A stretch of DNA of 64,000 nucleotides from Helicoverpa zea. Lineage: Eukaryota > Arthropoda > Insecta > Lepidoptera > Noctuidae. Location of the stretch: the NCBI RefSeq assembly GCF_022581195.2, contig NC_061463.1:9486001-9550000 (forward strand). Direction: 5' to 3'. Below, in pieces: positions 23,313 to 36,262 of this stretch; positions within the stretch are counted from its first letter, which is position 1, and the number at the start of each line of letters is the position of its first letter. Position numbers and translations under genes: made by a program. The notes beneath the pieces were generated by a model that worked only from the letters and a program-made list of their open reading frames with translations, had not been told where the DNA came from and did not search any database.

Positions 23313-26238
23313 ACAACAAACCTGTCTCCCAACACGGCTGGTCCCCGCGGGAGCACTAGACCACCACCCTCCAACTACCAGAAAAGATGTACTTTATATT
23401 GCAACACTCAATACAAGAACACTCAGAACCCAAGAAAGTCTATTAGAGCTGGAACAGTCATTAGGAAATATTAAATGTGACATTCTGGGAATAAGCGAAA
23501 TGCGACGACTGGGCGAAAAAATAGAAGAGCGTGCCGGCTATATACTATACCAGAAAGGGGAAATTGCCGGTCACAGAGGCGTAGGGTTCCTTATAAAGCA
23601 ACCCTTAAAGAAATACATACAAGAACTTATAGGAATCTCTGACAGATTGGCCATATTGAACATAAAACTACCAGGGTACAAAAAGCCATGGGCTATAATA
23701 CAGGCATATGCACCAACCGAACAAGCTGATCTACCTGTGCTTGAAGCTTTTTACGAGGAACTATCACTGGCTATAAAAAGCAACGCCGATAACCATATAA
23801 TCCTGATGGGAGATTTCAATGCCCAGATTGGAACGAGGCAAAATATACATGAGTATGTACTGGGCAAGTTCGGGTATGGAAAGAGAAGTCGCAACGGACA
23901 GAAGTTGGTTGAATTCTTAATGGAGCACAACTTATCAGCATTAAACTCTTTTTTTAAAAAGAACCAAAGAAACAAATGGACTTGGATTTCCCCTGATGGC
24001 TCAACCAAAAACGAAATCGACTACATAATGAGCAACTTCCCAAAAACTATTACCGACACTACTGTCATAAGTAATCTCAATTTTAATACAAACCACCGTA
24101 TGGTCCGCTGCTCTCTTAGAGTAAGCCAACCAAAAATGTCACGTTATCATATTAAAACAAATATAAATCACCAACCAAGGCAACCCTGCCCGAATAAGTC
24201 TAATAATATTATATTGAAGGAAGTCGAAAACCAAATTAACAATGCACAACTAAACACTACACAGAAATACGAAATTCTAGAAAAAGAATTACAATACCTT
24301 AATACCCGAAGTAGCAACAATATGAAAGGCAATAAACCTCAATTCAGTGAACATACCCGGCAACAAATCAACGAAAGAAAAAAGCTTATGACCAACCAAT
24401 CTAGAAAGGAAAACAGAAACTTGATCTCAGACCTTAGCAAAAAAATTCGAGAAAGCATAAGAAAAGATCGCAAAGTAAAAAGGTTGAAAACATTAGAGTA
24501 CCACATCCAGAAAACAGGTGGCGTGAAAAAAGCACTTAAAGAACTACGAGAATCAGGCAAAGAATGGATACCCAAGCTCAAAAAAAGGTCGAAAACTACA
24601 GCGATACGGCAGAACATCAATGACCTAGCTACAAATTTTTACCGCCAACTTTATTCTAAACAAGATACCGAAACAACGAGACACTACAACGAAATTGCTA
24701 AGGAACAGACTAACCGAGCAACCTATGAACCAGTAGCTGCCATTCTACAGTGCGAAGTTGAAAAGGCAATCAGGAGTCAAAAAACAGAAAAGTCTCCGGG
24801 ACCGGATAAAATTACTAACGAACTGATGAGAGGAACATTAGAAGAACTTACTCAAATCCTAACAACCATCTTTAACGAAATTTTACTAAGCGGACATATT
24901 CCAGAACAATGGACAAAATCCCACATCATTTTAATTCACAAAAAAGGGGACAAAGAAAACATAGAAAATTACAGACCGATAAGCCTGATGTCAAATGTTT
25001 ACAAAGTTTTTGCGAAAATAATACTGGAAAGAATCAGCGCACTACTAGATGACCAACAACCAGTTGAACAAGCTGGCTTCAGAAAAGGTTTCTCAACTAT
25101 CGACCATATACATACCATCAAACAGGTGCTAGAAAAATGCAACGAATACAATAAGAAAATTTATCTCGCTTTTATAGATTATGCCAAAGCCTTTGACAGC
25201 CTAAACCACAAGTATATATGGGAAAGTCTAGAACAACAAGGAATACCAAACCAGTATACCAATATTATAAAAACCATCTACTCGAACAGCAAGGCAAAAA
25301 TCCAATTGGAAACACTTGGGGAAGAATTCATTATACAGAGAGGCGTCAGACAAGGTGACCCACTATCACCAAAATTATTCTCTGCAGTGCTTGAAAATAT
25401 CTTCCGCAAACTGACCTGGGACAAATATGGTATCAACATAAATGGATCAAAATTGCACCACCTAAGATTCGCGGATGATCTCATTCTACTCGACGAACAT
25501 CCTAAAAACCTCGAAAGTATGATAAACAGCTTGAACGAAGAAAGCATTAAAGTAGGGCTTAAAATGAACACCAGTAAGACCAAAGTAATGACAAACACTG
25601 CAAAGGTCACCATAACAGTGAATAACAGTGCCCTGGAATATGTTGAAGACTATATCTACCTGGGTCAAGTCATTTCGACTAAAGACCAAATGACAAAAGA
25701 AATCAACCTCCGAATAGCCAGCGGATGGAAGAAATACTGGGCGCTGAAAGAAATAATGAAATCTAAAGAATTGGGAATCTCAATGAAGAGAAAGACATTC
25801 AACTCCTGTATACTTCCCTGCCTAACTTACGGATGCGAAACCTGGACCCTCACAAAAGCACTAAGAGAAAAACTGGCAGTAGCACAGAGAGCAATGGAGA
25901 GAAGCCTGACCGGTTATAAACGACAGGATAAGATAAGAAATAACGACCTAAGGTCAATAACAAAACTCACGGACGTACTAACACGAGTCGACCAACAGAA
26001 GTGGAGGTGGACAGGGCATATGATGCGTGATAAACTAGGAAAATGGAGCAGGAAGGTAACGGAGTGGTATCCGAGAGATGGTAAGAGAAACCGAGGAAGA
26101 CAGAACTCTAGATGGGAAGATGAGCTTAAGAGGACCGCAGGTCCTTACTGGAGAAGGGTTACTCAGGACAGGCAACAGTGGAAATTGTTGGAGGAGGCCT
26201 TTGCCAATAGGCACGCCGAAGTCAGGGATATATTATAA
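23206..26238 (+). CDS. RTE element ORF2: APE-like endonuclease and reverse transcriptase
   Basis: 1010 codons, uninterrupted. Residues about 64-302 form the endonuclease: catalytic Glu in ISEMR (98), GDFNAQIG (202-209) and NEIDYI (269-274), then NTNHRMV, where His297 is kept but the usual Asp before it is Asn296. The reverse transcriptase covers about 505-800: KSPGPDKITNELM, a catalytic Asp in FIDYAKAFDS (658), RQGDPLSPKLF and FADD (755-758). The C-terminal part includes WRWTGHMMR and GRQNSRWEDEL, typical of lepidopteran RTE copies. The first about 60 codons overlap ORF1 and are not domain-like, so the real start may lie downstream or be reached by frameshift or reinitiation. The product would nick chromosomal DNA and copy its own RNA there. 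Confidence 0.92.
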   Translation: MHFSTCVRDRNLCQRNIHNKTKTRTPQTGQPQQTNKQQTCLPTRLVPAGALDHHPPTTRKDVLYIATLNTRTLRTQESLLELEQSLGNIKCDILGISEMRRLGEKIEERAGYILYQKGEIAGHRGVGFLIKQPLKKYIQELIGISDRLAILNIKLPGYKKPWAIIQAYAPTEQADLPVLEAFYEELSLAIKSNADNHIILMGDFNAQIGTRQNIHEYVLGKFGYGKRSRNGQKLVEFLMEHNLSALNSFFKKNQRNKWTWISPDGSTKNEIDYIMSNFPKTITDTTVISNLNFNTNHRMVRCSLRVSQPKMSRYHIKTNINHQPRQPCPNKSNNIILKEVENQINNAQLNTTQKYEILEKELQYLNTRSSNNMKGNKPQFSEHTRQQINERKKLMTNQSRKENRNLISDLSKKIRESIRKDRKVKRLKTLEYHIQKTGGVKKALKELRESGKEWIPKLKKRSKTTAIRQNINDLATNFYRQLYSKQDTETTRHYNEIAKEQTNRATYEPVAAILQCEVEKAIRSQKTEKSPGPDKITNELMRGTLEELTQILTTIFNEILLSGHIPEQWTKSHIILIHKKGDKENIENYRPISLMSNVYKVFAKIILERISALLDDQQPVEQAGFRKGFSTIDHIHTIKQVLEKCNEYNKKIYLAFIDYAKAFDSLNHKYIWESLEQQGIPNQYTNIIKTIYSNSKAKIQLETLGEEFIIQRGVRQGDPLSPKLFSAVLENIFRKLTWDKYGININGSKLHHLRFADDLILLDEHPKNLESMINSLNEESIKVGLKMNTSKTKVMTNTAKVTITVNNSALEYVEDYIYLGQVISTKDQMTKEINLRIASGWKKYWALKEIMKSKELGISMKRKTFNSCILPCLTYGCETWTLTKALREKLAVAQRAMERSLTGYKRQDKIRNNDLRSITKLTDVLTRVDQQKWRWTGHMMRDKLGKWSRKVTEWYPRDGKRNRGRQNSRWEDELKRTAGPYWRRVTQDRQQWKLLEEAFANRHAEVRDIL

Positions 26239-26308
26239 GAAAAACTCAATGTATATTAGTATTATTATTTTCGGAATAAAGGGCTTTTTTATTTTATTTA
26301 TTATTTTA

Positions 26309-26321
26309 TAATCTCTACAAT
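26309..26321 (+). repeat. 13-bp target-site duplication, right copy
   Basis: TAATCTCTACAAT, identical to 22915-22927; it directly follows the AT-rich tail of the RTE element. Confidence 0.9.
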
Positions 26322-29300
26322 CATTTTTTTTTGGAATGACTAAGTTAGTCACTAACTTGACCCTCACTAGATCCTGATTTGGGGCGAACGTATTTTTTAA
26401 TACCTAACAGGATTATGACTACAATTTATAATAGCAGTTATCTGATCTCCCTTCGAGGCCTAACTACCCACACTAGAAGTTTTGACATTTATATCACAAC
26501 ATTCTAAGAAAGGCTAGACTAGACCGACATATTATAATTTTACAATGATTAGTAGACTATGATACTATTCATTATAGTCGATATGTATCAATATTATTGT
26601 CGTCTATCGCCTTGGTTTGCAAAAACGACAAATCATGGGGTAGCCATGAATTAAATTGCTGCATTTGTATTTATATAGATATTATAAGTATGTTGATTAA
26701 TAATAGAATTAAGTCATGCTTGTAGTATTTGCATTGTGCATGGTTCTTTCCATATTGTTCATTCAAGGCTATGGGAATTTTTGAGCAAAACTTCATTGTT
26801 TATATTTTTTATGCAGGTATCAATTAAATTGGACTAATCTTCATCTCCATATTATTTCATCATACGAATTCCAAACGATCATAATTTCATCCAATAAAAA
26901 CACGATCTCACTTCCGAAATATAATTTCACCTAAAAGCATGTTACGTTGCGTTTTATATCAACTGTTATCAGCTTCACGCAAATCCAGGCTTATGTTTTG
27001 GAACGAAAACACTTGCTACCAAAAATATGAAGGTAACACAAGTACAATCGCAAACAAAAAGTAAATCCGATAGAAAAACGCCGCTTGTCTACATGTCGTA
27101 AAGCTTTTATTATTACATAAACCACAGGACCCTTATTCCCATTTTTTTAATGATAACTTATTGCTGCTCGTGACTGTACTGATGAGTCATTTGAATGTTT
27201 TAAGGAGTTTCGATCTTGGGGTGACTAGTTTAAAGGTTAGTTTCCTTTGATGGGTGTTTGCAGGTGGAGCCTCATAGCAAGAGCTTGTTTCCAGTCACGA
27301 CCTCGGCTAGGCTTAGAAACAGTGTCTACACGACAAACAGTAATTGACATTGACATTGTGCTTTAACGTGAGTCGTAAACAAATGGCACGAAGTAAAGCG
27401 TTGTTATCACTCGTAAAATTGTTTAATGGAAAGGAATTTTATGATAAGACGCGTATGGCTCTTGTTATGTGACTTTCACCCGGATTGTATCGTAAAGAAT
27501 TCAAAGCAGATTCTTTTCATTACTTTTAGAAAAGCTATAAACCGATAATCTTTAGTAAGACAATAAGATTTAATCGCCGAAAAGAAATAAATGTTTAGTG
27601 CTCTATTATTCTTTTCCAGAAATCTAATCTTCTACAAGCAACCGTTGCTAAATACGTGACTCTAAAGCTGCTAGCCCGTGCATCTGCAAATCCTTTATGT
27701 TTGCTTGGCTTTAGTACAACTTGAGTTCTGCAGTATTAAGCAAAATAAATACTCCTTGCGAGAGCTATTCCATAGTCTAGACAGCTTCGAAACTATGGAC
27801 CGTATCTTTATTTTAAACACAGCGGTTTTCAAAGTAAACGACCTTCTCCCTGCTGAATATTTAGGGGAGGTAACGGGTTAGAGAAAGGTAAAATGTATGC
27901 TAATTTTTAAATTAAAAGACCGGTAAATAATTTGAAACCAATATATTTCACTGAATATATACAACTAGACAAGATTTTACGATCAACAGGCGAAAGAATC
28001 GAATAAGTGGATAAGAAGAAATTCTAAATTCCCCAGAATCGTCTTTCCCAGGAGAAATGTCATAATTTCTATTACGAAGAAAAGAACAAACGCAAAAGTT
28101 TGACAGAAACTGTCTTATCCGAACTAAATGCGATATAACCTCCGGGGAAACCTTTAAAGTATTATAGCTTCATAACTCGAGGAAACTTCTGGAAGGTTTT
28201 ATAGGTAAACGACAAGGAACATCTGTCGGCTGCAATATATCTGTAATAAAGGAGATGGGGAGTATTCCAGGCACGTTGGACAGAAACGAAAATAAGTTAC
28301 GTCAGACGAGATCTTATTATTAAACATTGTTTTTGCTTTTGGACCAAAGTGGAGGATTTCCGCACTTATCCCGATTAAGAAAGAAATGGTTTAAGGAAAA
28401 GAAGACGTCGAAGTGAGTAGAATTTTACAACACTCTTCATTACGTTCGTTCATATCTTTGTATACACTTCAGCGTCTGAAAGCTTGAATTCAGAATACAG
28501 GTAGAAATAATAGTTTGAATGGAGAAAACAGCCCATTCGGGCAAAATTAAATGCAACTGTACAAGCCACAAATGCAAATACGAGTGAAATACACAAATTA
28601 ATTAAACAAGCACGGCCCCGAATTTCGCAAATCATTCACGGTACCTACTGCTTTTGTATCTAAGGCCCTATTGCGGTCAGTCGTATACTGCCTTGTGGAT
28701 ACATCGTAAGCATCCATCACTGGGTGACACATAATTATATCTATCTCTGTTTACACGGCCCTCACTCGTGTATCCATTATATGAGGATCATAGTTTGTCT
28801 ACAAAGCATTAGATTATGTCGGTTGTGGGTTGATCCTCCATCCTTTATTTTATGAAACGGACAAATGCTGACCAATTTAGACTAATATTAATTGCTACAT
28901 GCTGTTGTCTTGTAAATTTTCAGTCATTAATGTGAGGGAAGGAAAACCAGAAGGTAGGTTAGGTTAAGCGAGTTATTCCGCGAACAATTAATAAGGTAGA
29001 TATACTATTCGTAATAAATAAATGGGAAGTCTTATGAAAAAAGACTATTTGGACTTAAGAAGTTTCAATGAAGAATGCCACTATTTGCCTATTGTCTACA
29101 CCGGATAGATATAGAAAATAATCTACAAATAGTTTTTCTACCTCTCGGAAGACCGGAATCAATCACGCATTAAGCAGACGCGTTTGCATGCGTCCGGCCA
29201 ACGTCGGAAGCTATGTCACCTAGTTGAGAAGTTCTGACGGACGCGAAAGGACACATTCACACTGCTGAATACCAATGAGCCTTAACACTTCCAAATAATC

Positions 29301-32300
29301 TGAATAACTTCTCCGGACGCACTCGTGCGCTTCAGTTTTCAATGTAGAAACTCTTTCCTAAATCGATGCTAATGGATTGGATAGCTCACTCGCAAGGCCT
29401 TAAAATATTTTCTTTCCACTTTCAAGATATAAAGAGAATTGATTTCGATTTCCAAGAAGCCACATTTCTAAGTTTCCCGTTATTGATTAGATAACATTGT
29501 CCAGTAATCCATCAAAACCTGACGTTTACAGCCTAAGGAAGCAGGTCAATTCATATCGATTCGCTGTAACAAATTTACGATATTGTAGGAATCTGATTGC
29601 ATAGCATAGGCTTTCTACAGCGCCCTTGTTTCTTTGATGTGACGCTATTAAAACTTTATTCCTTATCCCATGCGGAGATACGCGTAGGCTATTTCGTATT
29701 TTACATCAAATTGTTGGAGTACCTACTTGGATCTGGTATATTTCATTGTATGATGAACAGCAAACAATGAAGGTAAGTAATAACTCTGTAATAACAGAAA
29801 CTCTAACAGCACAATTCTCAAAACGGGCTATACGAGTAAAAAGCTTAAAAACCCTAGATTAGCTAACAGTACCGAACATAAATTGCGAAAATTCCTGTTT
29901 TGCTTGCAGGGGTACATATGGTGCATCAATATAGCGTGCCGTTCTCACACTCTGATTCACACGCCTCAAGACGGTATTATGAGGATGGTTAATAGCTAAC
30001 AACCACGCGGATGTGCATTGCTAGAAAGATGTACGAAGATGACATCAATGCATAACATTTGAAAAAACTTCATGTTAAATAGTGCAGAAAACTGATCTGC
30101 CTATATGGTCATTGATTTGTTCACATTTTTTCTTCAGACCACTGTGTACGCGTTTTCTATCTGACATTCAAATGATATGAGTAACGGCAAAGAAACAATA
30201 AAATGTTTATAAATTCCTTTAAATAAAGACAATGAAGAACAACCGGGTGCTATTGGAAATCACAATCTATTCTTGTGAAGTGTTTTTCTCACTTCAGTTT
30301 GTTTACCGAAGCGAAACAGTACTGAACAGTTTTCGAGATAGCAAAAAGCAATGTTGCATTAGCGAAATGAACAAAACCTAGAATGTGAGAGATTCGATCT
30401 TTGGATTTAACGGAGCAAGATCGTGGTTGGATCGCTGCCCTAACAACAATACAGTAGGATTTAGATTCAAAGGAATAGATACTTGATAGATTGTAAGTCT
30501 AACTTGGCAAATGGATCGATGTCTGGGCATCAATGCAAATGTGAATGCTACTACAGTAGGTAAACAACATCGACAGGAGAAAGGGTTACATCTTACGCCA
30601 ACGACCACCCGGAAACATAAACGTCAGTTCCAATCAAAACACATTTAATACACTGCCATTAAAGTCGAATCACTTAACGATAATGACACGATCCAAAGAG
30701 AAATTGTCGCTTCGCTTACATAATCATATTAACATAAATCTGTAGGCATTAAAATGTTTGCATAAAAAGAACTTAAGCTTACTTAAAGGTTAAGAATAAG
30801 AGGATTAATATTAAAAAGCTTTCGCGTGTACAGCGTTTGATGGAACCAATTGTTATTCATACCACGATCGTATGAAAAAAAACCGCATCAATATCAAGAG
30901 TTAGGCTTGAATACATTGATCTGAAAGACGAAGCTAAGTCTACAAGTAAAACTTAAGTAAACTTAGTTACGTATTCAAAAAATCTATTTGACATTCAGAA
31001 AACACGTATGTCATAATGATCAAAGAACGTATATCGATAGTAAATAGAGCCAAACGTGATCTTCTGAAAAGCGAAATCAATCTTTCTCATTCATAATTGA
31101 CGTTTATTTATCTTTCGCACTAGAAGATTGTAGACTCACGTGCTCAGAATTTAAGGCTTGCGAAAAATTACATTCATTGATGTAATTTTCACAACACTAA
31201 AGATAGCCTTCGTTATTGGAATGATTTCAGAAAATGAATAGCGATTTAGTTTTGCGAAGTTTGTGACATAATTTTATTTGCAAATCATAAACAGCTGTTA
31301 GGATTTGTATGTCACCTGATATCACTGTACCATTTTAAAGTAAAACTTGACGACTTGACACTCGACGTACGATAATGCGAGAGTCGTCAATATTAGCACA
31401 AAATCTAATATTTTAGACGGACAAATACGCACTACACAATTATTTCTTTTCCGTTTTCAACAACAAACAACAGTTTTATGTAACGTAAAAAGCTTTCTTT
31501 ATTCAAAGATTATGATATAAATTACAACAATAATCTAGTGACCCTTCACGCAACGAGCAAATCGCTATTTCTAGAAACATGAAATTCGCTTTAATATTGC
31601 GACGACGCCGAACGTGATGGCAATATCCCACAACGCAATATTCTCTCAGATCAAATATCTAATAAATGAAAATGTAAATCATATAGCGATGTTAGTGGAT
31701 CACGTAGCTGAAATCGCGGTTGTTAAGCAAACCCAACCGATGAGTCAGAGCGACTTGTTGCTCGACTTTTTGCTCAGAGAAAACAGGACCATTACTTAGA
31801 TCAGAAAGCATAAGAGTCCTATATGCTGGGCACGTGTTGCAACATATGTAGCTTTGCGACATGCGCCAAACATCATGCTGATCAAAGTAGTTCACAACTT
31901 TATACACTGGATCTCGTTTTGTCCAGTGTCGAGTGTTAACGCTCCAAATGAACTGAAATCGAAGCCACATTACTAATGTTTTAATAACATACAACCATTT
32001 AAAGAATGAATGAAGTAATTTCGTATCTGCGGACAATTTAATGGGAACAACGACCTCGCACAGCCTAAAATGCAGACGACTTTAAGTAAATCTGTAAATA
32101 AAGTGAAACAATATTCTTGGAACATATTGCAAAAACTTAGCATCTATTCTTAAAAGGTGTAGAAAGTTTTTCAGCGATGAGAAAAATATTCATAATTTAC
32201 AAGCAGAAATATAAATGCACACCTTTGTTTTAGAGATAACAGCGTCTAATTTTCATATTTGTAAATATTTAAGATGGTGCATTTCACAGACTTTGTATTA

Positions 32301-34497
32301 CAAATTGCAGACGGGAGAATCGTTTGTTTCGCTAGTCGTAAAAGCGGCATAAGCAAATACAGCTCGCGATATTCCCGAGTGTGGAATAAGGGCGTAATAC
32401 ATTTGTCGTGAACCGTGGACATCAGCATCCACAAATAAAAGTAAAGTCGGACCGGATTTTATCGAAAGCCAGTCTCGCCTTGGAAGATCTCGCTTAATTT
32501 ATACGGTAACTTACAGTAAGTGGGCACGACTTTTTTGGCACACGGCATTGAATGGCGCAGCCGTTGGCTATATTAGGCACCGAAGCTACAATCGATTAAC
32601 AATAAATGTATTAATAAAATTAAATGGCGTAGATCTAAAGATAATTAAATGAAGAAAGCAGTTTCGATAGGCTACACTAATACCATTTTTACATACTCCT
32701 TCCATTCTCAGAAAAAGTTTCATTTCTGCTCAGTGGCAGGATAATAATGTTGCACACACGATTGCTTCGATAATCGAGTACAATGTAAGTTGCGTAAGTG
32801 AAACAAGCAATATTGAAGTCAGTGTATCGGAAAAGTAGCTTAAAATGTTATTATGTAAGTCAGTAAATAATACATTTCCAAGGATAAAACAGCTAAACAC
32901 AGTAGATATTAAAGTCACGTAAAGGCTCTTGTTAGGCAAAATAGGACCAAATCAACGCTTTGAAATGGTAATTCGTATACAAATGAAAATCGGATTTCTT
33001 ATTCAATATGAAAATTTTGTCTTTGATATGAATTTACGATACGATACAATTTATTTAAATTGCTAAGATAGCTGCGCCATTTAAGGACATAATAGACAGA
33101 TCAGATGGTTTCACGGAGAAATTAACAACCTCTTGATTCCTGATGAGTTTCAAATAATCTTTTTAGATGTTCAAAAAAACGAAATGCCGTTATGCGTATG
33201 AGACATTGGACAACTCTCTCTAACAGCTCTCTAACTCCTTAAGCTTAATTTGGAGACTAAGACTAGACTACGTGCCATTTCTAGATCTTCAGATTTCGCA
33301 ATATACTTTTAAAAGTTGTTTCGACATTTTTTTTTTTTTAATTGGCATAATTTCAAACACGATTATTTCATGCTCCTAAGGGAACCTAATATCAACCATT
33401 GTATAACGTGAACGTGCTTAATCTGTGAAAAATAGGTAAGAAACAAAATTCTGTTCTCAAAAACGACCAACTAAGTTTAACTTCGTCGATGCACTTGGCT
33501 GGATTCCATCTTAAGAGTGCGGAGAACAGACCAGCAAACGAAACTCACATTCGAAGTAGGTACATGATTCGGCAGCTTCGCAAAATTCAGCTTCGGTACG
33601 AATTTTCTTTCAATAGGACAGTCAACAGCGCAAAATTACAACAGCATGGAAAATACCCAATGTCCCCAATCACAATTGGGATAAATAACTATTAATAGAA
33701 GTTTATTATTGATGAATAGCGTGGAGCCTTGACACGACCAGACAGTGACGTGGCAGATGACGGGATAAGGTGGACTAAACCAACAGATAATGGTCATGTT
33801 GGTTTTAGGACTAAATAATTGGCATTCACAGGACTATTGGGATACTGAGGAAACTTAAGTCGTTCAGACAGACTTCATGCACAAGAAAATAGGTACATAT
33901 TTCGTCATAAAAAACAAAGAATCAAGTACATCAGGTACATTTTTACTGAAGACTAAATGCAGTAGCGTTTAGCCCAAATATTGTAACATTATCATCAGCA
34001 TCAAATGTACCCTTAATGAGATAGCACAACCGCAAAAATTACTCTAATGAAAGCCATCCTAATTGAACAATTTGGCGTAAAACAGACAGAGCCGAGCACA
34101 ATGTATTCAAAACAGCATTACGATGCAGCACGACCCGAATTATTGTGTATATTTAGATTTTGTACCGTTGACAATTATTTAGAAGTTGCAGAGGTAGGTC
34201 AAGCTATGTATACTCGTATTTCTCTGCACAATGTGTCATGTGGAAAATACGTTTGCAAGAAAGTATTGAAAACAGATGATGTAGGCTACAGATAATTAAG
34301 AAGAATAGGTAGTCTTTACACTTTGTTATATCGTAACAATGTTGAAGTAATGAATTCTGACCATAGGAGTTATTCACATCTATACATATAATAAATCTGT
34401 AGAAAAGTAATTTTTGTACATTGAAGAAATTGACAAAAAAAATAGCCAGCATGTTAAAGGATAACTAACAGAACCCATTTCCATCATTTTTGTCATT
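26322..34497. other. Long AT-rich non-coding stretch
   Basis: No exon, RNA gene or complete element supported on either strand. The short ORFs lack recognisable protein content and codon bias. It is either the first intron of gene A or intergenic DNA between genes A and B. Confidence 0.5.
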
Positions 34498-34575
34498 TTT
34501 GTCTGTTTGTCTGTTTGTCTGTTTGTCTGTTTATCTGTTTATCTGTTTGTTCGTTCGGGATTCACGTAAAATCTA
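34498..34575 (+). repeat. Microsatellite of TCTGTTTG units at the edge of a dispersed repeat
   Basis: About seven imperfect TCTGTTTG/TCTGTTTA units, followed by TTCGTTCGGGATTCACGTAA. The combination of a (C)TGTTTGT run and the motif TTCACG(T/C)AAA is the lead-in of the common insect repeat also seen at 19090-19175. The unit is 8 bp without spacers, so it is not a CRISPR-like array. Confidence 0.65.
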
Positions 34576-36262
34576 CGAATTCAATGCAGAAAATGCTTAT
34601 ATACAAACATTCTACGTAACTTGGGGTATTACTTAGTTTTTGTTTCATCGAAATCGATTCACTCTATCAAAAGATATGATTAATTTTGTGAATTCAAGAT
34701 GTAAAATATTACGACACGCAATCTGTTTGTCAAAACTGTACATTTGAATGTTGTACTTATATTAGTTGATCGACCTATTATTAAAGATTAACCTTTACAC
34801 AGAAAATCACACCTTCATAAGTAACTTCGGAAGAAAAAAAAAAAATGAAAATTTTGTTTAGCCAAGGTTAAAGTAGCTCCATCTGTGGTAATCTGTGTTA
34901 AATAAAATACATAAAATTTGTCAAAGGAGAGAGGTGGTAAATGACAATAAATTACCATACATTCTTTATAGAGGATTATTATTTCAACAGATGGAGTTGT
35001 GTATTTTCCGTAATTCACCATATTTTAACACGTAGTGTAATTTTTCGATAGACATTTCAATAGTGTTTGTCAGTTTGCCGTGCCACATCAAAATCCAATT
35101 ATAATTATTACCTTGATGAAAGGAAAATTAATAGTTCTCAGCCAAATTTAAAACGGTGCCATCTAAATTATTTTTTGAACATTATGTCAAAAATGATGAC
35201 TTTAGTATAACAATTAATTATCATTTAAAGTTACAGATGGAGTTCATATCAGGATGTTTTCATAAACATAGTTTAGCTTATCTTCCACTAATGTGGTGGC
35301 CTTAAAACAAATTACTTTGAGTGAGTAGTATTAAGTAGACCTTAATTATTTTTTCTGATGCAAAATATGTAAACTTAATCCTAGAAGAAAGGAGGATCTG
35401 TATCTCGCAAGCGCTGCTAAGCGTGAGGTAGGTATGTAATGTAGGATTCTGTAGCTTTAAGAACAAGCCCAGATACAAAGTGCAGATAAGAAATGGGAGC
35501 TTTCTCGATTTAATACCATACACACGTAAAATGCTTTATGAGTCTGAAAACGTACAAATTGCGCGTCGCATACCAGAGACATGCTTACTTTCAACTTCTG
35601 ATCGCAAATACACTGGTCACGATTACGAACAGTCTCAGTAAGACCCGAGCCAAGTCTAAAAAAACACCTTTTATATAAAACTACGTTTGATGTCATTCAA
35701 TCACAAAGACAGAATTGTTTTCTGTTGCAAATCCTATCCACCTGTATCCTATCCTAATCCAGCATGCATTGCAGGTGTGCATTACACAAAAACCAATGGT
35801 ATCCTATTCGAGAAGTCAAAAGAGTCGACCTGCCAACGTCAGCTTCTGCGCTAAGCAAGTGTTCTTAATAGTACCATCAGAATTACATTCATCGTTGAAT
35901 GAGGTGAATAAATTTTCAGAAACCACAATAACAGTAGGAGCCAAAGCGTATTATCGCTTCATAGAGCTCTGATTGGCCCCACGTGACCAAGTTAGGTCTG
36001 ATTTGTTCGTTCATCAGATCTTTGAAAGTGTTTCGGTGGATACTTACTGTCGTCCTGTGTGACACAAAATATGGTATATAAACGTCCTCCGCAAGAGCGA
36101 AATTTTCCCGGTGTGCGGTAGTGACGCACAGTATACAACACTTATGTTTCTTTCGATTTGCTGGCTCCACCAAGAAATGACAAATTGCAAGCGTACATTT
36201 TGAAAATCTTGGCAAAGCTGCAGGTTTCAAGTACGAACACATGAAGTGGACTCTCACTCACT
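34576..36262. other. Non-coding stretch with a repeated CAGATGGAG motif
   Basis: CAGATGGAG occurs at 34988-34996 and 35234-35242, with its complement CTCCATCTG (part of AGCTCCATCTGT) at 34877-34885 and a further GCCATCT at 35158-35164. This clustering suggests a decayed dispersed element, roughly 34840-35250. No gene is supported; a 113-codon minus ORF (35916-36257) has no recognisable content. Confidence 0.45.

Larger units (their letters stand above)
22928..26308 (+). mobile_element. Full-length RTE-type non-LTR retrotransposon
   Basis: A 3381-bp element with a 106-bp 5' UTR, a small basic ORF1, a 1010-codon ORF2 (endonuclease plus reverse transcriptase), a short 3' UTR and an AT-rich tail of TTTATTT-like units. 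It is bounded by a perfect 13-bp target-site duplication, so the 5' end is probably complete. Neither ORF has a stop or frameshift. These facts together indicate a recent insertion, and the copy may be competent or nearly so. The clade call rests on ORF2 architecture, the short 3' UTR and the simple-repeat tail, all typical of RTE. Its plus orientation is opposite to genes A and B. Confidence 0.9.

Noticed and set aside
34498..34552. Tandem array that might suggest a CRISPR
   Set aside because: 8-bp units without spacers in an animal genome: a microsatellite.
35916..36257. 113-codon minus ORF
   Set aside because: Mixed composition without domain, promoter or splice support.
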